In this document: positions 28,145 to 36,873 of the stretch, piece by piece
Layout: each line of letters starts with the position of its first letter
Numbering within the stretch: the stretch's first letter is position 1
Assembly: GCF_902463975.1 (NCBI RefSeq)
Contig: NZ_CABQHJ010000006.1
Span: 1 to 64,000, forward strand
Length of the DNA stretch: 64,000 bases
Direction: 5' to 3'
From: Phascolarctobacterium_A sp902463975
GTDB lineage: Bacteria; Bacillota; Negativicutes; Acidaminococcales; Acidaminococcaceae
Translations under genes and position numbers: made by a program
Notes under the pieces: generated by a model
What the model was told of the DNA's origin: nothing
What the model saw: the letters and a program-made list of their open reading frames with translations, nothing else
Databases searched by the model: none

Positions 28145-28628
28145 GAAAATGTTGAAGCGTGTACTGGCCTTTGTGCTGATGGCGGCTGTAATGGTAGGCC
28201 TGGTGTTTTTCCGCAGTGAAAATAATTGCGACAAGCACTATTTCCGTGCTAAGCTGGCGCGGGGGCAGGAGGTGCATTGCCAAATAGATTTGGGCAAGGA
28301 GGGCGAGCTGAAATATTTGCTGCAGCCTAATGTCTATACATTATATTTACGCTTGCTGCCGGAGGATAAGCAAGCGCAGCTGCGTTGCGAGGGCGAGGGT
28401 CTGCAGATGTTGCTGTCGCGCAGCAGCAAGAAAGGCTTGTGGCGCAAGCTGGCGCCTGATGAGATGATTAGGCAGTACAAGGGACAGTTGGGATTGAGCG
28501 CTGAACTGTATGTTTCACCGGAGCAGCTGAAAAAGCGGCACGTACAGCAGGGAAAAATCAAGTTTTATGATGCAAAAGGCCTGTATGGTACTGTTGTCAT
28601 TGACGTAATCAATTCGCGGGTGAAGTAA
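28137..28628 (+). CDS. Membrane-anchored protein of unknown function
   Basis: Not recognised. A 163-aa protein with an N-terminal signal-anchor (MLKRVLAFVLMAAVMVGLVFF) and an exported domain of mixed charge. ATG 28137 overlaps the stop of the Cys-rich microprotein gene by 8 nt. As the last gene of the TonB receptor cluster it could be an accessory periplasmic protein. A terminator follows at 28647-28680. Confidence 0.7.
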   Translation: MNKKMLKRVLAFVLMAAVMVGLVFFRSENNCDKHYFRAKLARGQEVHCQIDLGKEGELKYLLQPNVYTLYLRLLPEDKQAQLRCEGEGLQMLLSRSSKKGLWRKLAPDEMIRQYKGQLGLSAELYVSPEQLKKRHVQQGKIKFYDAKGLYGTVVIDVINSRVK

Positions 28629-28646
28629 TTTTAATAGGGTAACTTT

Positions 28647-28680
28647 AAGCTGTGGGCAGAGGTTCTGTCTGCAGCTTTTT
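28647..28680 (+). terminator. Terminator of the TonB/ferredoxin unit
   Basis: AAGCTGTGGGCAGA pairs imperfectly with TCTGTCTGCAGCTT and is followed by a T-run. Confidence 0.65.
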
Positions 28681-28716
28681 GTCGTATAAATAACAAAGAT
28701 ATATTCCTAAGTTTTC

Positions 28717-28745
28717 TTGCAATCAATTAGGAATAGTGATAAAAT
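28717..28745 (+). promoter_or_regulatory. Promoter of the repeat-protein gene
   Basis: TTGCAA (28717-28722), a 17-nt spacer and TAAAAT (28740-28745). Confidence 0.6.
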
Positions 28746-28858
28746 AGCGAATGAAAAAAGCAATTAATTGAGATTTACACTTAGTTGTTTTGTGCTTATC
28801 ATGTTGTAATCAGACAAGCAGTGCTGACAGCTGCTGACGTTAAAAGGAGGCTTATATT

Positions 28859-29410
28859 ATGGCTGAAGAGTTTAACAAAAATCAACAAGAAGTGAAAAAC
28901 AAGATTCGTAAAGGGATAGTTGAGAGCCTGCTTGGCAGTAAGCTGGAAACAGAAAATGCAGAAATGCCGATAAGGTCCAGCTTTGTGAATCATAACCTGG
29001 ATGATTATAATATTATAGATACTCATTATCAATTTTTAAAGGATGAAGTTTTGCATGAACTGGGTGCGTATCTTTTGCACAATAAAAGTGCTAATGAGAA
29101 TGATGAAATGGCAATCAGAGCCAGCTATGTTAATCACACGCCTGAGGATACCCGTATTCTTGATGGTCATTACCAAAAGCTGAAGGATGAAATCTGCCAT
29201 GAAATTGCTCAACAGGTTGTCGGTGACAAGGTTGCTGTCGAAAGGGATGCTATGGCAATTCGTGCAAGCTATCTGCATGAGTTGCAGGAGCAGGGAAGCC
29301 TGAATGAAGCTATTGCCAAACGCCTGCTGGCTAAAGGCATGAGCGTGGCTGATGTTGCTGAGGCTATGCAGATGCCTAAGGAAAGTGTTGCTAAGCTGCA
29401 GAAAAAATAG
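28859..29410 (+). CDS. Three-repeat protein with C-terminal helix motif
   Basis: Not recognised. The 183-aa acidic, soluble protein contains three related units. Each carries (A/P)-I-R-(A/S)-S-(F/Y) near residues 41, 83 and 137, and the first two continue to H-Y-Q-x-L-K-D-E-x-x-H-E. The C-terminus, AIAKRLLAKGMSVADVAEAM, resembles the helix-turn-helix-like tail of Rpn/PD-(D/E)XK transposase-family proteins. AAAGGAGG precedes the ATG and it has its own promoter. It may be a regulator or a decayed fragment of a larger family; function unknown. Confidence 0.7.
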   Translation: MAEEFNKNQQEVKNKIRKGIVESLLGSKLETENAEMPIRSSFVNHNLDDYNIIDTHYQFLKDEVLHELGAYLLHNKSANENDEMAIRASYVNHTPEDTRILDGHYQKLKDEICHEIAQQVVGDKVAVERDAMAIRASYLHELQEQGSLNEAIAKRLLAKGMSVADVAEAMQMPKESVAKLQKK

Positions 29411-29433
29411 GAAAAAATTACAGAATGCACCAA

Positions 29434-29462
29434 TTTACGATTAAGTCGCTTAATGTTATAAT
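29434..29462 (+). promoter_or_regulatory. Promoter of the orphan ATPase gene
   Basis: TTTACG (29434-29439), a 17-nt spacer and TATAAT (29457-29462), about 35 nt before the ATG. Confidence 0.6.
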
Positions 29463-29496
29463 ATAAGCAACTTATGAGTAGAGTTGGTGCATTTTC

Positions 29497-30861
29497 ATGT
29501 TTATTGGGCGAAAAAAGGAACTTGCTATATTAGAAAAACTTTATAACAGTAATGAATTGAACTGCGTATGTTTGACTGGCGATGCCGGAATTGGCAAAAC
29601 AGCGTTACTGCAAGAATTTGCTAGACGCAAGCATAAAGCATATTTTTGTGTACGCGCAAGTACTAATAATGCCAATAAAGCAGCTTTTTACACAGAGCTG
29701 TCAGCGCAAGGCATTGTTCAATGCAGCAGTGGCTATTGGCAGGATATACTTAAGTTAATTTATAAAAAGGCTAAGGGAGAAAAGATAGTATTATTGATAG
29801 ACGATGTGCAGGAACTGGAAAACAGTTTTAGTGAGCTGTTGCCTGAAATAATTGCATGCCTGCAGACTGAGGCAGAAAAATTAAGACTTTTGCTGGTATT
29901 TAGCGGCAGAGAATGTGACTATGTATTACATTTATTAGGAAAAAGCAAATTGCCGCTATCTAAAATATTTTTGCAGTCATTAAATTATGAAGATGTTTTG
30001 CCTTGCTTAATTCCATTTAGCAATGAAGAAAAAGTGTTGCTTTATGGAGTAACTGGAGGAAAACCAGCCTATTTGCAGCTTATAGACAGTACGCTAAGCT
30101 TTAAGGATAATCTGTATAATTTATTCTTTAAGCCCACAGCTTCGTTACTGCATGTTGCCGAACAGATTCTAGCATTGCATTTTCGTCAGCCGCATATTTA
30201 TCATGCAATATTATGTTCAGTTGCTTGTGGTGCAATACATATGAAGGAGATAGCAGAGGCAGTAGGTATGCCTGATAATAAGACTTCGAAGTATGTTGGA
30301 GTATTGGTAGAAAAAGGATTACTGAAAAAGCTTGTACCGCTTGTAGAAGCAAAGCTTGGTAAGCAGCAAAAAACGACGTGTTATATATTATCTGATTCTA
30401 TGCTTACTTTTTGGTATCGCTTTGTTTATCCTTTTTTAAGCAGTATAGCTATGGGCTGTGGAAACTATTTATTACGTACGAAGGTACTGCCGGTTTTAGA
30501 TGATTACGCAAAGGTGCTTTTTTTAGAAATATGTCGACAGTATTGTTTTACGTTACGTGAACGTGGTGATTTTCATAAATTTATGCAATTTGGTTATCTT
30601 TGGCCAAAAGATAATTGTGCAGCAGAACAAATCCGCTTGATTGCTTATGATAAAAATAGTGCTGGCTTTATGCAATGCGTATGGGGAAAAAGTAAGGTTG
30701 ATGTTCCGTTAATAAAACAGCTACAAGGAGAATATGCTGACAAAACAGGCCGTAGTAATTATTATATTGTTTTTTCAAGACGCGGCTTTACTGATAGAGC
30801 TTTAGGATATGCAGCGCGGACTAAGGAAGTCAGATTGGTATCGTTGTTTTACTTAAAATAA
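29497..30861 (+). CDS. Archaeal-type (STAND-like) AAA ATPase with DUF234
   Basis: A 454-aa protein with a Walker A (GDAGIGKTAL) at ~27-36 and Walker B (IVLLIDDVQEL) at ~95-105. A winged helix (~225-275) and a C-terminal DUF234-type domain follow, whose YILSDSMLTFWYRFVYP block is typical. Such proteins are common in archaea and scattered in bacteria, often near mobile genes, and their role is unclear. It stands alone with its own promoter and terminator. Base composition is A+T-rich, consistent with transfer. Confidence 0.88.
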   Translation: MFIGRKKELAILEKLYNSNELNCVCLTGDAGIGKTALLQEFARRKHKAYFCVRASTNNANKAAFYTELSAQGIVQCSSGYWQDILKLIYKKAKGEKIVLLIDDVQELENSFSELLPEIIACLQTEAEKLRLLLVFSGRECDYVLHLLGKSKLPLSKIFLQSLNYEDVLPCLIPFSNEEKVLLYGVTGGKPAYLQLIDSTLSFKDNLYNLFFKPTASLLHVAEQILALHFRQPHIYHAILCSVACGAIHMKEIAEAVGMPDNKTSKYVGVLVEKGLLKKLVPLVEAKLGKQQKTTCYILSDSMLTFWYRFVYPFLSSIAMGCGNYLLRTKVLPVLDDYAKVLFLEICRQYCFTLRERGDFHKFMQFGYLWPKDNCAAEQIRLIAYDKNSAGFMQCVWGKSKVDVPLIKQLQGEYADKTGRSNYYIVFSRRGFTDRALGYAARTKEVRLVSLFYLK

Positions 30862-30871
30862 ATCTAAACGT

Positions 30872-30970
30872 AAGTAGAATAGAGTGAGAATTTATTTAGA
30901 CTCCTTGCTCTATTCTACTTATGAGTTGAGTAATGAAAACGGCTTAAAATAATGCTTTAAGCCGTTTTTT
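30872..30970 (+). terminator. Two tandem hairpins after the orphan ATPase
   Basis: The perfect inverted repeat AAGTAGAATAGAG (30872-30884) with CTCTATTCTACTT (30908-30920) is followed by a second hairpin. That one is AAAACGGCTTAAA (30936-30948) with TTTAAGCCGTTTT and a T-run ending at 30970. Confidence 0.85.
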
Positions 30971-31009
30971 CTTTTCGAAAAAAAGAGTCCATGAATTTGC
31001 TGTTAATCA

Positions 31010-31061
31010 TTGCAGTTTAAAGCAAGTAATTATATAATCTTTATCGTAATGATTTGCATTA
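31010..31061 (+). promoter_or_regulatory. Promoter and putative Fur-type operator of receptor 2
   Basis: TTGCAG (31010-31015), 17 nt, TATAAT (31033-31038). Just downstream, at about +3 to +17, lies the dyad TAATG-ATTTG-CATTA (31047-31061). Its position over the start site and its A+T-rich symmetry fit a repressor operator. Resemblance to a Fur box is partial, so the regulator is inferred from the gene it controls. Confidence 0.55.
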
Positions 31062-31099
31062 GTTTTTTGGGTATGATTTAGTAAAGGAGCGAGTGAACT

Positions 31100-33034
31100 A
31101 TGATGAAAAGAATGATTCCCCTAAATTTGTTACTTGGATTAAGTATATTGGCAACTGGAAATGCTGCAGCACAAACAGAAGCTTTGCAGGAATACAGCTT
31201 GCCTGGCATGAATGTTACTGCTTTGGGTTACGAAAAATCTAATTTGGAAACACCTGCTGATGTAACTGTTTATTCTGGCGAGGAATTGAAGAAGACAGGC
31301 GCAAGCGATGTAGCTAACGCACTGAAGTATACTGCTGGCGTATATTTTACTCAGATGGGCCCTCATGACCAAAGCTTTATTACCGGTAACAGCACCTTGA
31401 GTCTGCGTGGTATTAAAGGCGGAACTTTAGTTTTGATTAATGGCGTGCCTGCAAGCTTTAATAATGTAAGCCATTTAGATATGTTGAATTTGGATACTGT
31501 AGAAAAGGTAGAAGTAGTTAAAGGTGGCGGCGCTGTGCTTTATGGCAGTGAAGCATATGGCGGTGTAATTAACGTAATAACTAAAAATGAATATAAAAAT
31601 AGCCTTCATATTGCTGCAGGTAACAAAGGTCAGCGTGATTACAGTGCTGCAATCAGCGCTGGTAAGCTGGGCATAACCTTGGGACGTAATGAAATGGGTG
31701 AAACTGGTATTTTAACTCAAAATCAAGGAACCAAGACAATTAATGGTGTAAAAGTACCGTATTATATAGGCTTTGGTGATAGTAAGAAGGATCATCTTGG
31801 TGTAAGCTATAAGTTTGATGATAAATTGAGCTTTAATTACATGTTTGACAAGAAAAAATATACTATCGATTACCTTGGTGCTGATAATAGCAAATTACAG
31901 CATTTTGATTATGATGATCGTGAGCATTTTGCGCAACTGCATTTTAATGACCAAAATGGTTTTGATGCTACAGCGTACTATAATGAGCGTATTATCCGCA
32001 ATCCGGATTATTATATTGTAAGACCTGATAATCTGGAATGGGAGCGTAGTGACCATAAAAACTATGGCGCTGATTTAAAAAAGGTTTGGCAAAATGATAA
32101 AGACAAGGTTTTGCTTGGCTTTAATACAAAACGCGAACTTTATGTAGATGAAAATCAAAAATTTGCTTCTTTTGGCAATAGCAGCAGTGCGCTTAAACCT
32201 TATGCACGCTTTGGCAGCTATAGCTTAAATGGTTATTCCTTTTATGGACAATATGACCGTAAGCTGAGTGAAGCAACTGATGTTGTTTTAAGTATGCGTG
32301 AAGACTTAATTCGTTCTGATGCTGGTAATTATAATGCATTTTTGCCGCAGTTGCAGATTTTAACAAAGCTTGACCAGGAAAATTCACTTTATGCTAATGC
32401 TGGTCGTTCTTTCAGAATGCCTACATTCCGCCAGCTGTATTATTCCAGCGGAGTAATACTGCAAAACCCTGATTTGAAACCAGAATATGGTTGGAATTAT
32501 GAGGCTGGTTATAAGCATGATAATGGTAAAGAACAGTTTAAGGCTGCAGTTTTCCATATTGACTTGGATGATCAGATTACAAGCAGAAAGGTTAATGGTC
32601 TTTCTCAGTCCTATAATGCTGCCAAATATAAAAATACTGGTATAGAATTAAGCTACACCAATCAGCTTGATGAAAATCTTACTTGGACTGTTGGCGGTAT
32701 TTACAGCAAGCCGCAAAACAAAACCACTAATACAGCACCGTGGAAGGATGTATTGGGCAAATATCAGGTGATGACATCAATTGATTATCAGCATGATAAG
32801 ACTAATGCATCTTTAAATCTGAGCTATATGGGTGGTCGTGTAAACAACAACAAGCAAACAGATGTGAAGCCGATTCTGCTTTCTAATCTGCATGTCGGCC
32901 ATGAGGTTTTTGCTAACGCAACATTGACACTGGATATCAATAATATCTTTAATCGTAGAGATTTGACTGATCCCGATGGTTTGTATTATACACAAGGAAG
33001 AACCTTCCTGGTAGGATTGAATTATAATTTCTAA
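31100..33034 (+). CDS. TonB-dependent receptor (siderophore/heme type)
   Basis: A 644-aa outer-membrane receptor. The signal peptide (~1-25, cleaved near NAAAQ) is followed by MNVTALGYEKSNLETPADVTVYSGEELKKTGASDV, a plug start. LRGIKGGTLVLINGVP and VEKVEVVKGGGAVLYGSEAYGGVINVIT are classic plug blocks, and the barrel ends VGLNYNF. GGAGCG lies upstream of ATG 31100; ATG 31103 is equivalent. It is followed after 4 nt by a metal-chelate-binding lipoprotein, which supports iron or cobalamin uptake. No ABC permease or ATPase lies nearby. Confidence 0.93.
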   Translation: MMKRMIPLNLLLGLSILATGNAAAQTEALQEYSLPGMNVTALGYEKSNLETPADVTVYSGEELKKTGASDVANALKYTAGVYFTQMGPHDQSFITGNSTLSLRGIKGGTLVLINGVPASFNNVSHLDMLNLDTVEKVEVVKGGGAVLYGSEAYGGVINVITKNEYKNSLHIAAGNKGQRDYSAAISAGKLGITLGRNEMGETGILTQNQGTKTINGVKVPYYIGFGDSKKDHLGVSYKFDDKLSFNYMFDKKKYTIDYLGADNSKLQHFDYDDREHFAQLHFNDQNGFDATAYYNERIIRNPDYYIVRPDNLEWERSDHKNYGADLKKVWQNDKDKVLLGFNTKRELYVDENQKFASFGNSSSALKPYARFGSYSLNGYSFYGQYDRKLSEATDVVLSMREDLIRSDAGNYNAFLPQLQILTKLDQENSLYANAGRSFRMPTFRQLYYSSGVILQNPDLKPEYGWNYEAGYKHDNGKEQFKAAVFHIDLDDQITSRKVNGLSQSYNAAKYKNTGIELSYTNQLDENLTWTVGGIYSKPQNKTTNTAPWKDVLGKYQVMTSIDYQHDKTNASLNLSYMGGRVNNNKQTDVKPILLSNLHVGHEVFANATLTLDINNIFNRRDLTDPDGLYYTQGRTFLVGLNYNF

Positions 33035-33038
33035 GCCT

Positions 33039-34004
33039 ATGAAGAAATTATTCTGGTGCTTTTGTTTGTTGCTATGCTGCTTAGGATGCGTAGCTTGCGG
33101 ACCTCAGCAAGATAAAATTAGCGACCGGCAAAATATTAGTGTAAACAATTATAATTTTTTTGGAGATGAACAGAAGGTTATATTTAAACAAGTACCACAA
33201 CGTATTTTAGTGTGTGGTAATAGCGGAGTTGAAACCTTAGTGGCTTTGGGTGCTGGTGATAAAATTGCAGCAGCTGTTCTGACGGAAGCTGAAGATAAAG
33301 GACGTCTGCAAGCTCTTTTGCCAAATACTAGAATTTATACGCAACCTCTGCAGCTGGAGGCTGCTGTAGCACTACAACCGGATTTTATTCTTGGGTGGCG
33401 CAGGTATTTTGCAGATAATCAATTAGGTGATACGTCAAGCTGGATAGCTAATGGAATACCAGCATACATTCAGGATGCATCAGGACCTGTACCGGCGAAG
33501 GGAAGATTTCCTGCCTGTACCATTGCCAGTGAGAAAAGGTTTATCAGCAATATGGGACTTGCACTAGGAAAGCAGCAGCAGGCGCAGGATATAATCCAAA
33601 GGATTGATGCAGAATTGCAGGCTGTTGAGAAAATACCGGCACAAAAGGTTCTGTTTGTAGAATTTCTCAATGGTAATATAGAAGTCTTTGGTAATGACCT
33701 TTTATGTGGAGATATAATTCGTCATTATGGTTGTTCGTTAGTGAGTTACAGCGCTCCCTTCATCAGTCAGGAAGAAATGATGGAAATGCAGGCTGCTAAA
33801 ATCTTTGTTGTCTATCATGGCGGGGAACAGCAGAAGCAAGCAGCGCTAGCACAACTGCATAATCCCCTGTATAAGCATTTACCGGCAATAGCAAGTGGTC
33901 AGGTTTATCCTATAGCTTATAAGCAGATAGTAGCTCCAGGCAGTGATTTGTTAGGAACGTTGAAGTATATTAAGCAATGCTTACTTGCCAACCCTCCTCA
34001 ATAA
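33039..34004 (+). CDS. ABC-type metal-chelate substrate-binding lipoprotein
   Basis: A 321-aa BtuF/FecB-like binding protein. The N-terminus is a lipoprotein-type leader (MKKLFWCFCLLLCCLGCVACG) with several Cys, so the lipidated residue is uncertain. Periplasmic-binding-protein blocks include VPQRILVCGNSGVETLVALGAGDKI and LEAAVALQPDFILGW. It starts 4 nt after the TonB receptor with no obvious ribosome site, so it is probably translated by coupling. The membrane transporter it serves must be encoded elsewhere. Confidence 0.88.
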   Translation: MKKLFWCFCLLLCCLGCVACGPQQDKISDRQNISVNNYNFFGDEQKVIFKQVPQRILVCGNSGVETLVALGAGDKIAAAVLTEAEDKGRLQALLPNTRIYTQPLQLEAAVALQPDFILGWRRYFADNQLGDTSSWIANGIPAYIQDASGPVPAKGRFPACTIASEKRFISNMGLALGKQQQAQDIIQRIDAELQAVEKIPAQKVLFVEFLNGNIEVFGNDLLCGDIIRHYGCSLVSYSAPFISQEEMMEMQAAKIFVVYHGGEQQKQAALAQLHNPLYKHLPAIASGQVYPIAYKQIVAPGSDLLGTLKYIKQCLLANPPQ

Positions 34005-34068
34005 TGATAAAATCAAATGAACAGCAAGGCTTACAATGCCTGCAAGTTATTTTTTGGAGGAATATATT

Positions 34069-34422
34069 ATGAAGAAAATAGCAATTCTGCGTTGCCTGAA
34101 AACCTCCGCTTCCTGTGCGGGAGCAGGCTGTCTGCGTGCTTTTTATGAAAAGGACAAAGCCTTTGCCCAGTATGGAGATGAAGAGCTGCGCCTGATGGCG
34201 ATGTGGACCTGTAACGGCTGCGGCGATTCCAAGCTGGAAAATCAGGAGGGTATCCGTAAAAAGATTGAACGTATGAAGGCGTTGGAGCTGGATGCGCTGC
34301 ATATCAGTCACTGCACGCACAAAAAGGATGCCAATGGTGAAAAGCATCTCTGTTCCAAGATTAAAGCGATTATCGATGAACTGCAGGAAGCCGGCATTAC
34401 CATCGTAGACGGCACTCACTGA
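34069..34422 (+). CDS. CGGC-domain protein
   Basis: A 117-aa Cys-rich cytoplasmic protein of the CGGC family (putative metal binding). It shows RCLKTSASCAGAGCLRAFYEK at the N-terminus, CNGCGDSKLE in the middle and HCTHKKDANG near the end. The function of the family is not established. GGAGG 10 nt upstream supports ATG 34069 over the upstream ATG 34036. A location just after metal-uptake genes fits a metal-related role (inference). A hairpin terminator follows at 34443-34473. Confidence 0.82.
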   Translation: MKKIAILRCLKTSASCAGAGCLRAFYEKDKAFAQYGDEELRLMAMWTCNGCGDSKLENQEGIRKKIERMKALELDALHISHCTHKKDANGEKHLCSKIKAIIDELQEAGITIVDGTH

Positions 34423-34442
34423 AAAATATATAAAGTTTTGCA

Positions 34443-34473
34443 AAGCAGCAGTCAGCAATGGCTGTTGCTTTTT
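34443..34473 (+). terminator. Terminator after CGGC gene
   Basis: AAGCAGCAG pairs with CTGTTGCTT and is followed by T-runs. Confidence 0.7.
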
Positions 34474-34569
34474 ACTTTATCAACTTAAAAAAATCTCCCG
34501 TGGCAGGAATTTTTACCCGCTCTAACGAATAAATATAACTATGATTCCAAATACGAAAGGGGTAATAAA

Positions 34570-35796
34570 ATGAGAGAAGCCGTAAAAAAGTATATTGCCG
34601 AGCATTATGAGGATTATGTGAAGGATTTGGAAGCCTTGACGAATATTGATTCCGGTAATGGTGACAGAGAAGGCACAGAGGCAGCAAATAAATTTGTTGC
34701 TGAAAAAATGACAGCTATCGGTGCTACCACGGAGTTCAGATATAACGACAGAGCCTGCCACCTTATTTCCCGCTTAAAGGGAACAGGCAAATACACGATT
34801 CTGCTTGTTGCCCATGTTGATACAGTATTTAAAAAGGGTGAAGCTGCACGTCGTCCGTTCCGTGTTGACGAGAATAACTTTGCCTGGGGACCTGGTGTAG
34901 GCGATGACAAGGCTACCGTTGTAGAGGTTATCTATGGCTTGGAGGCATTGAAGGCAGCAGGCTTTGATAATTTTAAGGAAATTATTTATTACACTAACGG
35001 TGAAGAGGAGGGCGGCAGCAAGACTGCCGAGGATATTGTGGCAGAGCTGTCACAGCAGTCCGATTTTGCGATTATCATGGACGTTGCCCGTCCGAACTGG
35101 GGCATTGTTACCCAGCGCAAGGGCAATGCCAAATATCGCGTTGAGGTTACCGGTAAGGGCGGACACCACGGCAACGCATCTCAATCCTGCGCTAACGCTA
35201 TTCACCAGCTGGCTTATACAATTACCGAGCTGCAGAAGCTTGCCAGCCCCATGCCGGGAAATCCGGAGGATTACACGGCAGCAGCGTTGAAGGCGCGCGG
35301 TATTGTCGATGCAGGCCAATTTATTCCGCAGAATACCGTTAATGTTGGCGTAATCGGTTCTACCAATGACAAAATCAGCGTTATTCCGGGTGATGCCTTC
35401 TGCGAGGTAAATATTCGTTGCTTTACGATTGAAGAACAGCAGCGCATTGATGCTGAGGTTAAGGCATTGGCAGATAAGGTTGTTATCCCCGGCACCAGCA
35501 TTAAGATTACCGGCGGCATTGTTACCGGACCGATGCAGAAAACGGCGCAGGCACAGAAGATGGTTGATGTTTATAAGCGTATCGTTAAAGAGGAATACGG
35601 CGTTGAGGTAAACGAATGGGTAGCAGGCGGCCTCACCGACGGCAACCGCACAGCGAAGTTCGTACCGACACTGGATGCTTTGGGTGTAGAAAACTATGAT
35701 GAGCATACCGACCATGAATCTGTAGATTTGAACACCGCAGTTCCCAGAACTACAGCCTTTGCACTGACGCTTGCGGAGCTGGCAGAAACCTTCTGA
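34570..35796 (+). CDS. M20-family metallopeptidase (carboxypeptidase G2-like)
   Basis: The 408-aa zinc amidohydrolase/peptidase has the M20 metal ligands in order: AHVDTV, GPGVGDDKA, NGEEEGG with the catalytic Glu, and a C-terminal EHTDHESV His. The lid or dimerisation domain (~175-295) includes GKGGHHGNASQ. The subfamily of glutamate carboxypeptidases and aminoacyl-peptide hydrolases fits best; the substrate is not determinable. No signal peptide is present, so it acts in the cytoplasm. GAAAGGGG precedes the ATG. It is monocistronic with a strong terminator. Confidence 0.9.
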   Translation: MREAVKKYIAEHYEDYVKDLEALTNIDSGNGDREGTEAANKFVAEKMTAIGATTEFRYNDRACHLISRLKGTGKYTILLVAHVDTVFKKGEAARRPFRVDENNFAWGPGVGDDKATVVEVIYGLEALKAAGFDNFKEIIYYTNGEEEGGSKTAEDIVAELSQQSDFAIIMDVARPNWGIVTQRKGNAKYRVEVTGKGGHHGNASQSCANAIHQLAYTITELQKLASPMPGNPEDYTAAALKARGIVDAGQFIPQNTVNVGVIGSTNDKISVIPGDAFCEVNIRCFTIEEQQRIDAEVKALADKVVIPGTSIKITGGIVTGPMQKTAQAQKMVDVYKRIVKEEYGVEVNEWVAGGLTDGNRTAKFVPTLDALGVENYDEHTDHESVDLNTAVPRTTAFALTLAELAETF

Positions 35797-35816
35797 TAAA
35801 AATTTCATAATGAGCT

Positions 35817-35861
35817 GAAAGCTTTCCCCGCGTACTGAATGTGCGTCGGGGAAACTTTTTT
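35817..35861 (+). terminator. Terminator after M20 peptidase
   Basis: AAG-C-TTTCCCCG pairs with CGGGGAAA-CTT, with a loop of about 16 nt, and is followed by a T-run. Confidence 0.85.
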
Positions 35862-35968
35862 GCTATATTCTGACTTTCTGCCAACCTTTATATGTTTTAC
35901 ATAATGACTAGACACTGCACTTGTGGTATAATAAAATAGTTAAAATCTTACAGATAAGGTGTGATGAT

Positions 35969-36850
35969 ATGTCGAAAAAAAGTAATAAATATGCAGGTGA
36001 TCAGCCTGCCGCTTACGATCCTACAGGTGTAAGCGAGTATCTTGGCCTGGGACGCCCGATTGACTTTGATAAAAAGCCGGTGCGTATTGCTATGATGTGT
36101 GCTGTTGCTATTTCTGTTGTGGTAACGCTGTGGAAATGCTCTACCGGTATGGATTCCGGCGCTGCTGTAGTAAGCGCTTTAGGTTATGCTTTATCCTTCC
36201 TCTTCAGCTATATGCTGGCTCTGGAGCTTGATCCTGACCGTCAGCTCGGCGGTTTCATCGGCGGCGGTCTGACGCTGATAGCAACTTATTTTATGGGCGA
36301 GGGCAATATCCTGGTAATGCTGTGGCTGCTCTTTATCCTGCGTATGCTGAACCGCAGCTCCGGTGACAGACATCGTCTGATTGATAACGTTATTATGATT
36401 GGCAGTGCTGCCTGGCTAGGCCTGCAGGGCTTGTGGGTATTCCCGCTGCTGACCGGTGCTGCCTATATTTTGGAAAGCCAAATTCAGGCAGGTTATTTCC
36501 GCAGTTTGTATCTGGCAGGTATTTCTCTTGCTTGCCTGATTTTTGCAAAGTATGATACTGTTGCCAATGAGCTGTCTATGAGCAATATTATTATTATGGC
36601 ACTGGCCTTCATTCTTTTTCTGCCGGAAATCCGCGTGGCAGATTACGTGAAGTCCAAGGGTGATAAAAACGGCAAGCGTCTGCTGCCGAAGCGTCTGCAG
36701 ACCATGCAGGGTTATTTCTGCATGATGCTATTCAGTCTGACATTTTTGCATGGCAATGCTATCGTACCGTCTTTGATGCCGGCTGTAGGTGCTGCGGCAG
36801 GCTGCGGTATCTATCTGTTTGTTGCGCTGCTGAAGCATGAAGTATTTTAA
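35969..36850 (+). CDS. Polytopic membrane protein, unknown
   Basis: Not recognised. The ~293-aa protein has a charged, soluble N-terminus (~1-45) and about seven or eight hydrophobic helices. It has no transporter or enzyme motif that could be named. ATG 35969 begins MSKKSNKY and fits better than the more upstream frame opening. A TATAAT with an extended -10 (TGGTATAAT, about 35924-35932) lies about 40 nt upstream. It ends 23 nt before the cyclophilin gene. Confidence 0.75.
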   Translation: MSKKSNKYAGDQPAAYDPTGVSEYLGLGRPIDFDKKPVRIAMMCAVAISVVVTLWKCSTGMDSGAAVVSALGYALSFLFSYMLALELDPDRQLGGFIGGGLTLIATYFMGEGNILVMLWLLFILRMLNRSSGDRHRLIDNVIMIGSAAWLGLQGLWVFPLLTGAAYILESQIQAGYFRSLYLAGISLACLIFAKYDTVANELSMSNIIIMALAFILFLPEIRVADYVKSKGDKNGKRLLPKRLQTMQGYFCMMLFSLTFLHGNAIVPSLMPAVGAAAGCGIYLFVALLKHEVF

Positions 36851-36873
36851 AGCTATTCTGGAGGTAAATATCA

